NCBI RefSeq assembly: GCF_000161935.1
Contig: NZ_GG698803.1
Location: forward strand, 206,888 to 270,887
Source: Limosilactobacillus coleohominis 101-4-CHN
Lineage (GTDB): Bacteria; Bacillota; Bacilli; Lactobacillales; Lactobacillaceae
DNA length: 64,000 nt
Reading direction: 5' to 3'
The notes beneath the pieces are model-generated. The model saw only the letters and a list, made by a program, of their open reading frames with translations, did no database searches and was not told the origin of the DNA. This document shows, one piece after another, positions 10,282 through 21,491 of this stretch (its first letter is position 1; each line of letters opens with the position of its first letter). The position numbers were made by a program, and so were the translations under genes.

Positions 10282-12369
10282 ATGGCTAACAAACGTGAAT
10301 ATCCACTTGCCAAGACCCGTAACATTGGTATTATGGCCCACATCGATGCCGGTAAGACCACTGCTACTGAACGGATCCTTTACTACACCGGTAAGATTCA
10401 CAAGATTGGTGAAACTCATGATGGTGCTTCACAAATGGACTGGATGGATGAAGAAAAGGAACGTGGTATTACTATCACTTCTGCAGCTACTACGGCGGTT
10501 TGGAAGGATCATCGGATTAACATCATTGATACCCCAGGACACGTTGACTTTACTGTCGAAGTTGAACGGGCATTGCGGGTTCTTGATGGTGCCGTAACGG
10601 TCTTGGATGCTCAAGCAGGGGTTGAACCACAAACAGAAACTGTTTGGCGTCAAGCGGATGACTTCGATGTTCCACGGATTGTTTTTGCAAACAAGATGGA
10701 CAAGATGGGTGCTAACTTTGATTATTCTGTTCAAACTATTAAAGATCGTTTGAACGTTACCCCATTACCAATTCAATTGCCAATTGGTGCCGAAGATGAC
10801 TTTGCAGGTGTGGTTGACCTTGTTAAGATGGTTGCTTACGTTTATGACGAAGACAAATTAGGTACTAACTGGGATACTGTTGACATTCCTGATGACCTTA
10901 AGGATGAAGCTGAAAAGCGTCATGATGAAATGCTTGAAACTCTAGCTGACGTTGATGACAACATTATGGAAAAGTACCTTGATGGTGCGGATATTTCTGT
11001 TGATGAAATTAAAGCTGCTATCCGTAAGGCAACCCTTTCACAAGAGTTATTCCCTGTTTTAGCTGGTTCAGCTTACAAGGATAAGGGTATCCAAATGATG
11101 CTTGATGCAGTTATCGATTACTTGCCATCACCATTGGATGTTAAGCCATTTGTTGCTCATGATGCAGATGGTAACGAAGTTGAATTAACTGCTGGGGATG
11201 ACAAGCCATTTGCTGCTTTAGCATTTAAGATTGCCACCGATCCATTTGTTGGTCGTTTGACATTCTTACGGGTTTACACTGGTTCACTCCAATCAGGTTC
11301 ATATGTTTTGAACGCAACTAAGGATAAGCGTGAACGGATTGGTCGTTTGCTTCAAATGCACTCGAACCAACAACACGAAATTCCTGAAGTGTTCTCTGGT
11401 GATATTGCAGCGGCAATTGGTTTGAAGAACACCACAACTGGTGACTCATTAACTGATCCAGATCATCCATTACAACTTGAATCAATGGACTTCCCAGAAC
11501 CTGTTATTCAGGTATCTGTTGAACCTAAGTCCAAGGCTGACCAAGACAAGATGGATAAGGGACTACAAAAACTTGCCGAAGAAGACCCAACGTTCAAGAC
11601 AGAAACTAACCCTGAAACTGGTGAAACTTTGATTGCCGGGATGGGTGAATTACACTTGGACATCATTGTTGAGCGTCTTCGTCGTGAATTCCATGCTGAA
11701 GTAACGGTTGGTAAGCCACAAGTTTCCTACCGTGAAGCATTCACTAAGCAAGCTAGCGCTCAAGGTAAGTTCGTTCGTCAATCTGGTGGTAAAGGTCAAT
11801 ACGGTGATGTATGGATCGAATTTACACCACTTGAAGAAGGTAAAGGCTTTGAATTTGAAGATGCCATTGTTGGTGGGGTTGTTCCTCGTGAATACATTCC
11901 AGCTGTTGAACAAGGTTTGAAGGAAGCAATGGAAAACGGAGTTCTTGCCGGTTACCCATTAGTTGACATGCATGCTAAGCTCTATGATGGTAGTTACCAC
12001 GAAGTCGACTCTTCTGAAGCTGCATTTAAGGTTGCTGCCTCACTTGCTCTGAAGAATGCTGCTAAGAAGGCTGATCCAGTGATCCTTGAACCGATCATGA
12101 AGGTTGACATTGTTACCCCAGAAGATAATTTAGGTGATGTTATGGGTCACGTTACTGCTCGTCGTGGTTCTATTGATGGGATGGAAGAACGTGGGAATGC
12201 CCAACTTGTTCATGCCTTTGTTCCATTATCAGAAATGTTTGGTTATGCCACTACGCTTCGTTCAGCAACTCAAGGTCGTGGTACATTCACAATGACCTTT
12301 GATCACTACTCAGCTGTTCCAAAGTCTGTTCAAGAAGATATTATCTCCAAGAATGGTGGCAACAACTAA
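10282..12369 (+). CDS. fusA: Translation elongation factor G
   Basis: GTPase that drives ribosomal translocation and, with ribosome recycling factor, subunit splitting; 695 residues, full length. GTP-binding motifs in order: AHIDAGKTT (G1, near residue 17), RGITI (G2), DTPGHVDF (G3), NKMD (G4) and GSA (G5). Domains II-V follow, ending with [28 protein letters not shown] is upstream. The last gene of the str operon; no tuf gene follows. Confidence 0.98.
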   Translation: MANKREYPLAKTRNIGIMAHIDAGKTTATERILYYTGKIHKIGETHDGASQMDWMDEEKERGITITSAATTAVWKDHRINIIDTPGHVDFTVEVERALRVLDGAVTVLDAQAGVEPQTETVWRQADDFDVPRIVFANKMDKMGANFDYSVQTIKDRLNVTPLPIQLPIGAEDDFAGVVDLVKMVAYVYDEDKLGTNWDTVDIPDDLKDEAEKRHDEMLETLADVDDNIMEKYLDGADISVDEIKAAIRKATLSQELFPVLAGSAYKDKGIQMMLDAVIDYLPSPLDVKPFVAHDADGNEVELTAGDDKPFAALAFKIATDPFVGRLTFLRVYTGSLQSGSYVLNATKDKRERIGRLLQMHSNQQHEIPEVFSGDIAAAIGLKNTTTGDSLTDPDHPLQLESMDFPEPVIQVSVEPKSKADQDKMDKGLQKLAEEDPTFKTETNPETGETLIAGMGELHLDIIVERLRREFHAEVTVGKPQVSYREAFTKQASAQGKFVRQSGGKGQYGDVWIEFTPLEEGKGFEFEDAIVGGVVPREYIPAVEQGLKEAMENGVLAGYPLVDMHAKLYDGSYHEVDSSEAAFKVAASLALKNAAKKADPVILEPIMKVDIVTPEDNLGDVMGHVTARRGSIDGMEERGNAQLVHAFVPLSEMFGYATTLRSATQGRGTFTMTFDHYSAVPKSVQEDIISKNGGNN

Positions 12370-12386
12370 TAGTTTAATTTAAAAAG

Positions 12387-12415
12387 TTCGTACAAATTTG
12401 TACGGGCTTTTTTTA
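12387..12415 (+). terminator. Rho-independent terminator of the str operon
   Basis: GTTCGTACA (12387-12395) pairs with TGTACGGGC (12400-12408) with two G-T wobbles, 4-nt loop, followed by a T run to 12415. Confidence 0.85.
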
Positions 12416-12474
12416 TATCCAAAATTTTGTAACAGTTTTTTAACATAAAAATTGAAATTAATTATGCAAAACCC

Positions 12475-12503
12475 TTGCGGCGTCAATGATTCTCTAGTAT
12501 TAT
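12475..12503 (+). promoter_or_regulatory. Promoter of the S10 operon
   Basis: TTGCGG at 12475-12480, 17-bp spacer, TATTAT at 12498-12503. It lies 170 bases before rpsJ and starts the long ribosomal cluster; the predicted start is near 12510. Confidence 0.78.
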
Positions 12504-12509
12504 GGTTAA

Positions 12510-12660
12510 GTGCTTGAATTTACCAAGGGTGTAGTATGCACTAGAATGTAAGTTTAAGATCACAGGCGATGAAGTGGAAGGTTGCGACACACCCGGCCGC
12601 TTTGCCACAGGATGTGGCGGTAATTTCCATGGAGCTAGTCAAATTTTAAATCTGACGAAG
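12510..12660 (+). ncRNA. Leader RNA of the S10 operon
   Basis: About 160 nt of untranslated leader between the promoter and rpsJ. A clear hairpin is GCCACA (12604-12609) with TGTGGC (12613-12618), extended outward by CCGC/GCGG. The GC-rich CGACACACCCGGCCGC segment just before it stands out from the AT-rich surroundings. In Escherichia coli the equivalent leader is the target of L4 autoregulation; whether L4 acts here is inference. Confidence 0.5.
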
Positions 12661-12671
12661 GAGGGAACATA

Positions 12672-12980
12672 ATGGCAAAACAAAAGATTCGTATTCGTTT
12701 AAAGGCTTATGAACACCAAGTTTTAGACCAATCAGCTGATAAGATTGTTGAAACTGCTAAGCGTACTGGTGCTCAAATTTCAGGCCCAATTCCGTTACCA
12801 ACTGAACGGACTTTATACACGGTGCTTCGTTCACCACACAAGTTCAAGAAGTCACGGGAACAATTTGAAATGCGGACCCACAAGCGTTTGATTGACATTG
12901 TTGATCCTACGCCTAAGACGGTTGACTCATTAATGAAGCTTGACCTGCCTAGTGGTGTTGACATTGAAATTAAGCTTTAA
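12672..12980 (+). CDS. rpsJ: 30S ribosomal protein S10 / NusE
   Basis: Small-subunit head protein, also the antitermination factor NusE; 102 residues, standard length. Conserved [20 protein letters not shown] start and [20 protein letters not shown] loop. RBS GAAGGAGGG. First gene of the S10 operon, behind a long leader. Confidence 0.98.
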   Translation: MAKQKIRIRLKAYEHQVLDQSADKIVETAKRTGAQISGPIPLPTERTLYTVLRSPHKFKKSREQFEMRTHKRLIDIVDPTPKTVDSLMKLDLPSGVDIEIKL

Positions 12981-13030
12981 TTTGAAGCATTAAACGACAA
13001 AATAAATCAAAATAAATTGGAGGTGTACTC

Positions 13031-13693
13031 ATGACCAAAGGAATCTTAGGTAAAAAAGTCGGAATGACTCAAGTGTTCACTGACAATGGTGAACTGGTTC
13101 CTGTTACTGTAGTCGACGTTACACCAAACGTTGTTATGCAAATTAAGACTGTCGAAAATGATGGTTATAATGCTGTGCAACTTGGTTTCGATGACAAACG
13201 GGAAATCTTGAGCAACAAGGCTGAACAAGGTCATGCAGCAAAAGCAAACACGGCTCCTAAGCGCTTCATCGGTGAAATCCGCGACGCTGAATTAGGAGAC
13301 GACATTAAAGTTGGAGACGAAGTTAAGGCGGATATTTTTGCCGAAGGTGAAACAGTTGATGTAACTGGTATCACTAAGGGTCATGGTTACCAAGGTAACA
13401 TCCATAAGGATGGTCAATCTCGTGGACCTATGGCACACGGTTCTCGTTATCACCGTCGTCCTGGTTCATTAGGTGCAATTATTAACCACGTTTTCAAGGG
13501 AAAGAAGCTCCCAGGTCGTATGGGTGGTAATACCCGCACTATGCAACACTTACAAGTTGTAAAGGTTGATACTGAAAACAATGTATTACTCATTAAGGGT
13601 AATGTTCCAGGTGCCAACAAATCATACGTAACTATTAAAAACTCAGTTAAGGCTAACACTAAGAAGAGCCTTAGCAAACAACACAATAATTAA
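13031..13693 (+). CDS. rplC: 50S ribosomal protein L3
   Basis: Large-subunit assembly initiator near the peptidyl transferase centre; 220 residues, slightly longer than usual because of a C-terminal Lys/Asn-rich tail. It shows [16 protein letters not shown] at the start and the extended loop [13 protein letters not shown] that reaches into the catalytic centre. RBS TTGGAGGTG 6 bases before the ATG. Confidence 0.98.
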   Translation: MTKGILGKKVGMTQVFTDNGELVPVTVVDVTPNVVMQIKTVENDGYNAVQLGFDDKREILSNKAEQGHAAKANTAPKRFIGEIRDAELGDDIKVGDEVKADIFAEGETVDVTGITKGHGYQGNIHKDGQSRGPMAHGSRYHRRPGSLGAIINHVFKGKKLPGRMGGNTRTMQHLQVVKVDTENNVLLIKGNVPGANKSYVTIKNSVKANTKKSLSKQHNN

Positions 13694-13711
13694 GAAAGGA
13701 GGAAGTAAATT

Positions 13712-14335
13712 ATGACTAGCGTTGCATTATTCAACCAAGATGGTAGCCAAAATGGCAATATTGATTTAAACGATGCAATTTTTGGTGTTGAAGTTAACGA
13801 AAATGCAGAATATGAATCAATTATTCGTCAACGGGCTTCACTTCGCCAAGGGACACACGCAGTTAAGAACCGTTCAGCAGTTCGCGGTGGTGGTAAGAAG
13901 CCATGGCGTCAAAAGGGTACTGGACGTGCTCGTCAAGGTTCTATCCGTTCACCACAATTCCGTGGTGGTGGGATTGTATTTGGACCTACTCCACGTTCAT
14001 ACAACTACCGTCTGCCTCGTAAGGTTCGTCAACTTGCTATTAAATCAGCTCTTTCTCAAAAGGTTGCAGATGATAAGTTTGTTGTAGTTGATTCAATTAA
14101 CTTTGATGCACCAAAGACGAAAGAATTTGCTAGTGTATTAGACAACTTAAAGGTCAACGAAAAAGTGTTGATCGTTGTAACTGACGATGATAAGAATGCG
14201 GGATTATCAGCACGTAACCTGTCAAAGGTTAATGTTGTTACACCTGCTGGTGTGAACATTTTGAACGTTGTTGATGCTCAAAAGATCGTCATTACTAAGT
14301 CAGCTCTTTCTCAAGTAGAGGAGGTGCTCGCATAA
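13712..14335 (+). CDS. rplD: 50S ribosomal protein L4
   Basis: Lines the peptide exit tunnel and is the S10-operon autoregulator in E. coli; 207 residues. The tunnel loop [19 protein letters not shown] is intact, with no change at the macrolide-contacting K/R residues. RBS AGAAAGGAGGA. The stop codon TAA overlaps the ATG of rplW by one base (14335), implying translational coupling. Confidence 0.98.
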   Translation: MTSVALFNQDGSQNGNIDLNDAIFGVEVNENAEYESIIRQRASLRQGTHAVKNRSAVRGGGKKPWRQKGTGRARQGSIRSPQFRGGGIVFGPTPRSYNYRLPRKVRQLAIKSALSQKVADDKFVVVDSINFDAPKTKEFASVLDNLKVNEKVLIVVTDDDKNAGLSARNLSKVNVVTPAGVNILNVVDAQKIVITKSALSQVEEVLA

Positions 14336-14628
14336 TGGAAGCACGCGATATTATCTTACGTCCTGTTATTACAGAAGCATCTACTGCTGCAATGGACGAT
14401 AAGCGTTACACATTTGATGTTGATTTACGAGCAACTAAGACGCAAGTTAAGAATGCTGTCGAAGAAATCTTCGATGTTAAAGTTGTCAAAGTTAACATTA
14501 TGAACATTAAGGGGAAGCAAAAGCGTCAAGGTCGTTACGTTGGCTACACTAAGCGTCGTCGTAAGGCCATTGTTCAACTTTCTGCTGACTCAAAGGAAAT
14601 TAAGTTGTTTGCAGAAGACAACAACTAA
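14335..14628 (+). CDS. rplW: 50S ribosomal protein L23
   Basis: Exit-tunnel rim protein that docks trigger factor and SRP; 97 residues. Conserved [13 protein letters not shown] start and [10 protein letters not shown] near the end. It begins inside the stop codon of rplD (TAATG); the RBS GAGGAGG lies in the end of rplD. Confidence 0.98.
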   Translation: MEARDIILRPVITEASTAAMDDKRYTFDVDLRATKTQVKNAVEEIFDVKVVKVNIMNIKGKQKRQGRYVGYTKRRRKAIVQLSADSKEIKLFAEDNN

Positions 14629-14653
14629 ACTTAAAAGTTAGGAGGAAAAAATA

Positions 14654-15499
14654 GTGGGAATTCGTAAATATAAAGGAACCACTAACGGTCGCCGTAACAT
14701 GAACGGATTTGACTTCGCTAACATTACGAAGACTACTCCAGAAAAGTCACTGTTAGCACCTTTAAAGCATACCGCAGGCCGTAACAGTCAAGGTAAAATG
14801 ACTGTTCGTCACCGTGGTGGTGGTACAAAGCGTCAATACCGTATCATTGACTTTAAGCGGAACAAGGATAATGTTCCAGCAACTGTTAAAGCAATTGAAT
14901 ATGATCCAAATCGTACTGCTAACATTGCACTGTTAGTATACGCTGACGGAACCAAGGCATACATTTTAGCACCTAAGGGACTTGAAGTTGGTATGACTGT
15001 AGAGGCTGGTCCAGAAGCAGATATTAAGGTTGGTAATGCTCTTCCATTGAAGAACATTCCGGTTGGTACTGTTATTCATAACATTGAATTGAAGCCAGGA
15101 AAGGGTGGACAATTAACTCGTTCCGCTGGTGCTTCAGCTCAATTACTTGGTAAGGAAGAGAAGTATGTTTTAGTACGTCTTTCTTCTGGTGAAGTTCGGA
15201 TGGTATTAGCAACTTGCCGTGCTACGATTGGTTCAATCGGTAACGAAGAACGTGCTTTGCTTATCAAGGGTAAGGCAGGTCGCAATCGTTATGCAGGTCG
15301 TCGTCCACATGTTCGTGGTTCTGTTATGAACCCTAACGATCACCCACATGGTGGTGGTGAAGGTAAGCAACCAGTTGGTTTACCATCTCCACTTTCTCCA
15401 TGGGGTAAGAAGACTGTTGGTAAGAAGACGCGTTCACACAAGGCTCGTTCCAACAAGTTCATTGTTCGTGGTCGTAAGCGTGGTCCACATACTCGTTAA
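14654..15499 (+). CDS. rplB: 50S ribosomal protein L2
   Basis: Universal protein needed for subunit association and peptidyl transfer; 281 residues. GTG start, chosen by AGGAGGA upstream and the [16 protein letters not shown] beginning. The catalytic-site-proximal block [14 protein letters not shown] near residue 225 contains the conserved histidine. Confidence 0.98.
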   Translation: MGIRKYKGTTNGRRNMNGFDFANITKTTPEKSLLAPLKHTAGRNSQGKMTVRHRGGGTKRQYRIIDFKRNKDNVPATVKAIEYDPNRTANIALLVYADGTKAYILAPKGLEVGMTVEAGPEADIKVGNALPLKNIPVGTVIHNIELKPGKGGQLTRSAGASAQLLGKEEKYVLVRLSSGEVRMVLATCRATIGSIGNEERALLIKGKAGRNRYAGRRPHVRGSVMNPNDHPHGGGEGKQPVGLPSPLSPWGKKTVGKKTRSHKARSNKFIVRGRKRGPHTR

Positions 15500-15534
15500 T
15501 TTTAATTTGATAATACCTGAGAGGAGGTACAAAT

Positions 15535-15816
15535 ATGGCTCGTAGTTTGAAAAAAGGACCTTTTGCTGACGCATCTCTGCTAAAAAAGGTCGAAGCACAA
15601 GCCGATAACGAAAAGAAATCAGTTATCAAAACCTGGTCTCGTCGTTCTACGATTTTCCCAAGCTTCATTGGATACACCTTTGCTGTTTATGATGGTCGTA
15701 AGCATGTGCCAGTTTACGTGCAAGAAGATATGGTTGGTCACAAGCTTGGTGAATTTGTTCCAACACGGACTTTCCATGGTCATGCATCTGATGACAAGAA
15801 GACTAAAGCTAAGTAA
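15535..15816 (+). CDS. rpsS: 30S ribosomal protein S19
   Basis: Small-subunit head protein contacting S13 and the A-site tRNA side; 93 residues. [19 protein letters not shown] and [18 protein letters not shown] are family signatures. RBS GAGAGGAGG. Part of the S10 operon. Confidence 0.98.
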   Translation: MARSLKKGPFADASLLKKVEAQADNEKKSVIKTWSRRSTIFPSFIGYTFAVYDGRKHVPVYVQEDMVGHKLGEFVPTRTFHGHASDDKKTKAK

Positions 15817-15835
15817 TTAAGGAGGGAATTGAGTA

Positions 15836-16183
15836 ATGGCTGAAAATGTTACTTCAGCTAAGGCAACTGCTAAGATGGTCCGTGTATCATCTCGGAAGGT
15901 TCGTTTAGTTTTAGATACTATTCGTAACAAGAGCGTTGCTGAAGCATTTGCTATTCTGAAGTTCACTCCTAATGGTGCTGCTTCAGATGTTGAAAAAGTA
16001 TTGAAATCTGCTGTTGCAAACGCTGAAAATAATTTTGACCTTGATCGTGCTTCATTGGTTGTTTCAGAAGCTTTTGCAAACGAAGGACCAACCCTTAAGC
16101 GGTTCCGTCCACGTGCTAAAGGTTCTGCTTCCCCAATTAATAAGCGGACAAGTCATATCACAGTGGTTGTTACAGAAAAATAG
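15836..16183 (+). CDS. rplV: 50S ribosomal protein L22
   Basis: Exit-tunnel protein, 115 residues. The C-terminal beta-hairpin that forms the tunnel constriction ([19 protein letters not shown]) is intact, without the insertions or deletions linked to macrolide resistance. RBS AAGGAGGG; 12 bases before rpsC. Confidence 0.98.
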   Translation: MAENVTSAKATAKMVRVSSRKVRLVLDTIRNKSVAEAFAILKFTPNGAASDVEKVLKSAVANAENNFDLDRASLVVSEAFANEGPTLKRFRPRAKGSASPINKRTSHITVVVTEK

Positions 16184-16195
16184 GAGGAATGAATA

Positions 16196-16855
16196 GTGGG
16201 TCAAAAGATTAATCCTAATGGTTTCCGTGTTGGGGTCATTCGTCCATGGAGTGCTAAGTGGTACGCTGATAAAAAGCACTACGCTGAATACCTAAACGAA
16301 GACCTTCGGATCCGTAAATATATCGAAAAGCGACTTGCTGATGCCTCTGTCTCAACCATCGAAATTGAACGTGCCGCAAATCGCGTTAACGTTTCAATCC
16401 ATACCGCTCGTCCTGGGATGGTAATTGGTAAAGGTGGTTCAGAAGTTGAAGCACTTCGCCTTGAATTAAACAAACTAACTGGTAAGCGTGTTCACATCAA
16501 TGTTGTTGAAATTAAAAAGCCTGATTTGGACGCTCACCTGGTTGGTGAAAATGTTGCACAACAACTTGAAAATCGGATTGCTTTCCGTCGTGCAATGCGT
16601 GGGGCTATGCAACGTGCAATGCGTGCTGGTGCAAAGGGTATTAAGATCCAAGTTGCTGGTCGTTTAAATGGGGCAGATATGTCACGGGTTGAATCATACT
16701 CTGATGGTACTGTTCCGTTGCATACACTTCGTGCAGATATTGATTACTCATGGGATGAAGCTCGTACTACCTATGGTGCTTTAGGTATTAAGACCTGGAT
16801 CTACCGTGGTGAGGTTCTTCCTGAAAAGAAGAATAATTCAAAAGGAGGGAAGTAA
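16196..16855 (+). CDS. rpsC: 30S ribosomal protein S3
   Basis: mRNA entry-tunnel protein with ribosomal helicase activity together with S4; 219 residues. KH domain with GKGG (residues about 79-82: [15 protein letters not shown]). GTG start with AGGAGG upstream; protein begins [18 protein letters not shown]. Confidence 0.98.
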   Translation: MGQKINPNGFRVGVIRPWSAKWYADKKHYAEYLNEDLRIRKYIEKRLADASVSTIEIERAANRVNVSIHTARPGMVIGKGGSEVEALRLELNKLTGKRVHINVVEIKKPDLDAHLVGENVAQQLENRIAFRRAMRGAMQRAMRAGAKGIKIQVAGRLNGADMSRVESYSDGTVPLHTLRADIDYSWDEARTTYGALGIKTWIYRGEVLPEKKNNSKGGK

Positions 16856-16858
16856 AAC

Positions 16859-17293
16859 ATGCTAGTACCAAAGCGAGTTAAACACCGTAAGGTTCAACGT
16901 GGTCACCTTCGTGGTGAAGCTAAAGGTGGTAAGACGGTCGCTTTCGGTGAATACGGTTTGCAAGCATTAGATTCACATTGGATTTCAAACCGTCAAATCG
17001 AAGCTGGCCGTATCGCAATTACCCGTTACATGAAGCGTGGTGGTAAGGTATGGATTAAGATCTTCCCACACCTGTCATACACTAGCAAGGGTGTTGGTGT
17101 CCGGATGGGTAACGGTAAAGGTGCTCCCGAAGGTTGGGTAGCCCCTGTTAAGCGTGGCAAGGTATTGTTTGAAGTTGCAGGTGTTTCTGAAGAAGTTGCA
17201 CGTGAAGCTTTACGTCTTGCCGGTACCAAGATGCCAGTTCGCACTAAGATTATCAAACGTGAGGAAGTAGGTGGACAATCTCATGAAGAGTAA
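16859..17293 (+). CDS. rplP: 50S ribosomal protein L16
   Basis: Large-subunit protein at the A-site tRNA elbow; 144 residues. Starts [20 protein letters not shown]; the loop [15 protein letters not shown] and the [13 protein letters not shown] segment are typical. The start is 3 bases after the rpsC stop, with GGAGGGAAG inside the end of rpsC. Its 3' end overlaps rpmC by 11 bases. Confidence 0.98.
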   Translation: MLVPKRVKHRKVQRGHLRGEAKGGKTVAFGEYGLQALDSHWISNRQIEAGRIAITRYMKRGGKVWIKIFPHLSYTSKGVGVRMGNGKGAPEGWVAPVKRGKVLFEVAGVSEEVAREALRLAGTKMPVRTKIIKREEVGGQSHEE

Positions 17294-17489
17294 AGATTTT
17301 GTAAAAGAGCTGAATGGATTAACCACTGATCAATTGCTTAGCCGTGAAAAGGAATTGAAGGAACAATTGTTTAACTTACGTTTCCAATTAGCAACCGGCC
17401 AGTTGGAAAACACTGCAAGCCTTAAGAACGTTCGCAAGGACATTGCTCGGGTTAAGACAGTTCTTCGCCAACAAGAATTAAATAAATAA
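17283..17489 (+). CDS. rpmC: 50S ribosomal protein L29
   Basis: Small exit-tunnel protein near L23, 68 residues, two helices; contains [20 protein letters not shown]. The ATG at 17283 is preferred over a GTG at 17271, because the family starts MK..DF..EL and GAGGAAGTAGG precedes it. It overlaps the last 11 bases of rplP. Confidence 0.95.
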   Translation: MKSKDFVKELNGLTTDQLLSREKELKEQLFNLRFQLATGQLENTASLKNVRKDIARVKTVLRQQELNK

Positions 17490-17513
17490 GAATACGAAAA
17501 GGAGGATTAGCGC

Positions 17514-17780
17514 ATGAGTGACGAACGTAATGCACGTAAGGTGTACCAGGGTCGCGTTGTTTCAGATAAGATGGACAAGACCATTGTTGTCTCAGTTGAT
17601 ACTTACAAGAGTGCTCCAATTTATGGTAAGCGTGTAAAGTACTCAAAGAAATTTTATGCCCATGATGAAAACAATGAAGCTCACACTGGTGACACCGTTC
17701 AAATCATGGAAACTCGGCCGCTTTCTGCAAAGAAGCGTTTCCGGCTTGTTAAGGTTGTCAAGAAGGCAGTTATTCTTTAG
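17514..17780 (+). CDS. rpsQ: 30S ribosomal protein S17
   Basis: 16S rRNA binding protein with an OB fold, 88 residues. [21 protein letters not shown] and [20 protein letters not shown] are signatures. RBS AAAGGAGGA. A 70-base gap without recognisable signals separates it from rplN. Confidence 0.98.
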   Translation: MSDERNARKVYQGRVVSDKMDKTIVVSVDTYKSAPIYGKRVKYSKKFYAHDENNEAHTGDTVQIMETRPLSAKKRFRLVKVVKKAVIL

Positions 17781-17850
17781 TGCTTTCTATTGCAATCCAA
17801 TTTAATTCGTATTCTAATTCTTATAAAAAGATGGAAGGAGGACATTAACC

Positions 17851-18219
17851 GTGATTCAACAAGAAAGTCGGTTGAAGGTCGCTGATAACTCTGGTGCCCG
17901 TGAGATTTTAGTAATCAAGATTCTTGGCGGTTCCCGAGTTAAGACCGGTAATATTGGTGATATTATTGTTGCTACTGTTAAACAAGCAACACCAGGTGGC
18001 GTTGTCAAAAAGGGTGACGTTGTCAAAGCTGTTGTTGTACGGACTAAGCATGGTCTGCACCGTAAGGATGGTTCATACATCAAGTTTGATGAAAACGCTG
18101 CTGTTTTGATTAACAACGACAAGAGCCCTAAGGGTACCCGTATTTTTGGCCCAATCGCTCGTGAGTTACGTGATGACGACTTCATGAAGATCGTTTCACT
18201 GGCCCCAGAAGTTCTTTAA
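17851..18219 (+). CDS. rplN: 50S ribosomal protein L14
   Basis: Large-subunit interface protein (B8 bridge, RsfS target), 122 residues, exactly the standard length. GTG start with GGAAGGAGGA upstream; begins [20 protein letters not shown] and ends APEVL. Confidence 0.98.
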   Translation: MIQQESRLKVADNSGAREILVIKILGGSRVKTGNIGDIIVATVKQATPGGVVKKGDVVKAVVVRTKHGLHRKDGSYIKFDENAAVLINNDKSPKGTRIFGPIARELRDDDFMKIVSLAPEVL

Positions 18220-18250
18220 GATTACCAAAAATAAGGAGGTGCACTACCAC

Positions 18251-18559
18251 ATGTTTTTAAAGACAGGTGACAAAGTTCGCGTCATTACCGGTAAGGACAA
18301 GGGTAAGGAAGGTACTATCAAGAAGACCCTTACTAAAGAAAACCGTGTAATCGTTGAAGGAATTAACAAAATTAAAAAACACCAGAAGCCAAGTAATTCT
18401 AACCCTAACGGTGGGATTGTTGACACTGAGGCGCCAATTCAAGCATCAAATGTGATGTTAATTGATCCATCAACTAACGAACCAACTCGTGTTGGCTTCA
18501 AAGTTGTTGACGGCAAGAAAGTTCGGATTGCCAAGAAGTCTGGTAAGCAAATCGATTAA
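18251..18559 (+). CDS. rplX: 50S ribosomal protein L24
   Basis: Assembly initiator of the 50S subunit with a KOW motif ([16 protein letters not shown]); 102 residues. The ATG at 18251 is chosen: an in-frame GTG at 18239 is part of the Shine-Dalgarno GGAGGTG itself, and the family begins M-x-L/I-K-x-GD. Confidence 0.96.
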   Translation: MFLKTGDKVRVITGKDKGKEGTIKKTLTKENRVIVEGINKIKKHQKPSNSNPNGGIVDTEAPIQASNVMLIDPSTNEPTRVGFKVVDGKKVRIAKKSGKQID

Positions 18560-18588
18560 TATAAAAAGAAAGGAGGAAATTATTTCTC

Positions 18589-19131
18589 ATGGAAAACCGT
18601 TTAAAGGCTAAGTACGAAAATGAAGTTCGTCCATCATTAATTGAAAAGTTTAATTACTCTTCTGTAATGGCTGCTCCTAAGATCGAAAAGATCGTTCTTA
18701 ACATGGGTGTTGGGGATGCAACTCAAAACTCAAAGAACCTTGATGAAGCAGTTGAAGAATTAGGTTTAATCGCTGGTCAAAAGCCTGTGATTACTAAGGC
18801 AAAGAAGTCCATTGCCGGTTTCCGTTTACGTGAAGGTATGAAAATTGGTGCCAAGGTTACATTACGTGGTGAACGTATGTATGACTTCTTGGACAAGTTA
18901 GTTAACGTTTCACTTCCTCGTGTTCGTGACTTCCACGGTGTTTCAAATAAATCATTTGATGGTCGTGGTAATTACACACTTGGTGTACGTGAACAATTAA
19001 TTTTCCCAGAAATTAATTATGATAACGTTAAGCGTGTTCGTGGTTTAGATATTGTTATTGTTACAACCGCAAACACCGATGAAGAATCACATGAATTATT
19101 GGCACAATTGGGTATGCCATTCGCTAAGTAA
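18589..19131 (+). CDS. rplE: 50S ribosomal protein L5
   Basis: 5S rRNA binding protein of the central protuberance; 180 residues. Contains [11 protein letters not shown] and the [16 protein letters not shown] end block. RBS AAAGGAGGA about 10 bases before the ATG. Confidence 0.98.
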   Translation: MENRLKAKYENEVRPSLIEKFNYSSVMAAPKIEKIVLNMGVGDATQNSKNLDEAVEELGLIAGQKPVITKAKKSIAGFRLREGMKIGAKVTLRGERMYDFLDKLVNVSLPRVRDFHGVSNKSFDGRGNYTLGVREQLIFPEINYDNVKRVRGLDIVIVTTANTDEESHELLAQLGMPFAK

Positions 19132-19149
19132 AAGGGAGGTTTCACAAAA

Positions 19150-19335
19150 GTGGCTAAAAAATCAATGATCGCTAAGTGCAAGCGTCCAGCTAAGTTTTCA
19201 TCACGTGAATACACACGTTGTGAACGTTGTGGCCGTCCGCACTCAGTTTACCGTAAATTCCACCTATGCCGGCTTTGCTTACGCGACCTTGCCCATGAAG
19301 GTAAAATCCCTGGCATGAAGAAGGCTAGTTGGTAA
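19150..19335 (+). CDS. rpsZ: 30S ribosomal protein S14, zinc-binding (type Z)
   Basis: Short zinc-dependent form of S14, 61 residues. The two CxxC pairs CERC and CRLC (residues about 24-43) bind zinc. GTG start with AAGGGAGG upstream. Lactobacilli often carry a second, zinc-free S14 elsewhere; none is in this window. Confidence 0.97.
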   Translation: MAKKSMIAKCKRPAKFSSREYTRCERCGRPHSVYRKFHLCRLCLRDLAHEGKIPGMKKASW

Positions 19336-19364
19336 ACAATTCGACAAAAGGAGGAAAAACATCG

Positions 19365-19763
19365 ATGTCTATGAGTGATCCAATTGCAGATTTCTTAACT
19401 CGTATTCGTAATGCTAATATGGCACACCACGAAACAGTTGAAGCACCTGCATCAAAGATGAAGAAGGACATTGCTGAAATCTTAAAGCAAGAAGGTTTTG
19501 TACGCGATGTTGAATATGTTGATGACAACAAGCAAGGCATCATCCGTGTATTCTTAAAGTATGGTCAAGATGGCGAACAAGTAATTTCTGGCTTAAAGCG
19601 TATTTCTAAGCCAGGTCTGCGGACATACGTTAAGGCTGACGCGGTACCAAAGGTTCTGAATGGTTTAGGCATTGCTATCATCTCAACATCAAATGGTGTT
19701 GTTACTGATAAAGTTGCTCGTGCCAAGAAGGTCGGCGGCGAAGTTATTGCTTACGTTTGGTAA
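19365..19763 (+). CDS. rpsH: 30S ribosomal protein S8
   Basis: Central-domain 16S rRNA binding protein and spc-operon autoregulator in E. coli; 132 residues. The ATG at 19365 is preferred over a start at 19329, because AAAGGAGG sits at 19347-19354 and the family begins M[15 protein letters not shown]. The C-terminal [20 protein letters not shown] block is conserved. Confidence 0.97.
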   Translation: MSMSDPIADFLTRIRNANMAHHETVEAPASKMKKDIAEILKQEGFVRDVEYVDDNKQGIIRVFLKYGQDGEQVISGLKRISKPGLRTYVKADAVPKVLNGLGIAIISTSNGVVTDKVARAKKVGGEVIAYVW

Positions 19764-19790
19764 AAAGAATAGTCGATAGGAGGTGTATTT

Positions 19791-20327
19791 ATGAGTCGTA
19801 TTGGTTACAAGGAAATTGACTTGCCAGAAGGCGTTGAGGTTTCACAAAAGGGTAATGTTGTTACTGTTAAGGGACCAAAGGGGACTTTAACTCGTGAAAT
19901 TTCACCACTAATTACGATGACCGTTGATGGCAACGTCGTAAAGTTCGACCGTTCCAGTGATGATAACCGTAACCGTTCATTACATGGTACTACCCGTGCT
20001 AATGTTAATAACATGGTTGAAGGGGTTGTTAATGGTTACTCCAAGACCTTGAAACTTGTTGGGGTTGGTTACCGTGCACAAATGAAGGGTAAGACATTAG
20101 TTTTAACTGTTGGTTATTCAAACCCTGTTGAAGTTGATGTTCCTGAAGATCTTGAAGTGAAAGTTCCAAACAACACTACTATTGAGATTAGTGGTATTAA
20201 TAAGGAGGAACTTGGAGAATTTGCGGTTTATGTACGTTCAATTCGTTCACCAGAACCTTACAAGGGTAAGGGAATTCGTTACGAAAATGAACACATTATC
20301 CGTAAGGAAGGTAAGACTGGTAAGTAA
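19791..20327 (+). CDS. rplF: 50S ribosomal protein L6
   Basis: Sarcin-ricin-loop-side protein made of two similar domains; 178 residues. Ends with the [18 protein letters not shown] signature. RBS TAGGAGGTG. Spc-operon position between rpsH and rplR is standard. Confidence 0.98.
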   Translation: MSRIGYKEIDLPEGVEVSQKGNVVTVKGPKGTLTREISPLITMTVDGNVVKFDRSSDDNRNRSLHGTTRANVNNMVEGVVNGYSKTLKLVGVGYRAQMKGKTLVLTVGYSNPVEVDVPEDLEVKVPNNTTIEISGINKEELGEFAVYVRSIRSPEPYKGKGIRYENEHIIRKEGKTGK

Positions 20328-20376
20328 TAGCTTATTAGTTAGTTAAATAATCATATAAAATATAGAGGTGACAGTT

Positions 20377-20733
20377 GTGATTTCAAAACCAGATAAAAAC
20401 AAAGTCCGTCAACGTCGTCATAAGCGCGTTCGCGGCAAAATCTCTGGTACTGCAGAGCGCCCACGTTTAAGTGTTTACCGTTCTAACAAAAACATTTACG
20501 CTCAAGTTATTGATGACGTAAAGGGTGTGACGCTCGCAAGTGCCTCAACTTTAGACAGTGAAGTTAGCGGCAAGACTAAGTCAGAAAAGGCTGCAGGTGT
20601 TGGTGCATTAGTTGCAAAGCGTGCTAATGAAAAGAATATCACTAACGTTGTATTTGACCGTGGGGGCTACCTTTACCATGGTCGTGTTCAAGCCTTGGCT
20701 GAAGCTGCTCGCGAAAACGGACTGCAATTCTAA
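20377..20733 (+). CDS. rplR: 50S ribosomal protein L18
   Basis: 5S rRNA binding protein, 118 residues. The GTG start at 20377 is preferred over GTG 20368, which overlaps the Shine-Dalgarno AGAGGTGA. Starts [19 protein letters not shown] as in relatives; ends [20 protein letters not shown] then ENGLQF. Confidence 0.95.
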   Translation: MISKPDKNKVRQRRHKRVRGKISGTAERPRLSVYRSNKNIYAQVIDDVKGVTLASASTLDSEVSGKTKSEKAAGVGALVAKRANEKNITNVVFDRGGYLYHGRVQALAEAARENGLQF

Positions 20734-20754
20734 AAGAAGGAGGAAAAACCCGTA

Positions 20755-21264
20755 ATGGCTAAATCAACTTATATTGACCCAGCTAAATTAGACCTTGATG
20801 ATCAAGTTGTAGCTATCAACCGGATTACTAAGGTTGTTAAAGGTGGTCGTCGGATGCGGTTTGCTGCCTTAGTCGTTGTTGGTGATCGGAACGGTCACGT
20901 TGGCTTCGGTACTGGTAAGGCGCAAGAAGTTCCTGAAGCAATTCGGAAGGCTTCTGCTGCGGCACAAAAGAACTTGATTGAAGTACCAAAGGTTGGTACA
21001 ACAATTCCACATGAAGTTATTGGTACTTTTGGTGGTGGTAAGATTATGCTTAAGCCTGCTGTTGAAGGTTCTGGGGTAGCTGCTGGTGGTGCCGTACGTA
21101 ACGTTATGGAACTAGCTGGTATTGATGATGTTACTTCAAAGCGTTTGGGCTCTAATACGCCAATTAATGTTGTGCGTGCAACATTTGAAGGCTTGAAGTC
21201 ATTGAAGAGTGCCGATGAAGTTGCTAAGCTTCGTGGTGTTTCTGCTGAACACCTCGCTGAATAA
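20755..21264 (+). CDS. rpsE: 30S ribosomal protein S5
   Basis: Decoding-fidelity protein at the mRNA entry, 169 residues. The double-stranded-RNA-binding-like N-terminal domain includes the spectinomycin loop ([18 protein letters not shown]), wild type; then [28 protein letters not shown]. Confidence 0.98.
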   Translation: MAKSTYIDPAKLDLDDQVVAINRITKVVKGGRRMRFAALVVVGDRNGHVGFGTGKAQEVPEAIRKASAAAQKNLIEVPKVGTTIPHEVIGTFGGGKIMLKPAVEGSGVAAGGAVRNVMELAGIDDVTSKRLGSNTPINVVRATFEGLKSLKSADEVAKLRGVSAEHLAE

Positions 21265-21279
21265 TAGGAGGACAAAATA

Positions 21280-21462
21280 ATGGCTAAAGTTAAAGTTACT
21301 TTAATCCGGAGTGCTGCCCACCGTGAACCAACTCAACGTCGGACAGTTAAGGCATTAGGCCTCGGTAAATTACACAGCTCCGTTATTCTCCCAGATAACG
21401 CAGCTACTCGTGGTGCAATTTTTAAAGTTGCTCACCTGGTTTCAATTGAAGAAGTTAAGTAA
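21280..21462 (+). CDS. rpmD: 50S ribosomal protein L30
   Basis: Small large-subunit protein, 60 residues. Signature: [20 protein letters not shown] followed by LGLGK. RBS ATAGGAGGA. Between rpsE and rplO as usual. Confidence 0.97.
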   Translation: MAKVKVTLIRSAAHREPTQRRTVKALGLGKLHSSVILPDNAATRGAIFKVAHLVSIEEVK

Positions 21463-21491
21463 TACATTTTTACACAAGGAGGTGCAACCTA

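Noticed and set aside
20895-21275. Minus-strand frame of 126 residues opposite rpsE
   Set aside because: Ser/Thr/Pro-rich mirror of a well-supported ribosomal gene; no RBS, not conserved as a protein.
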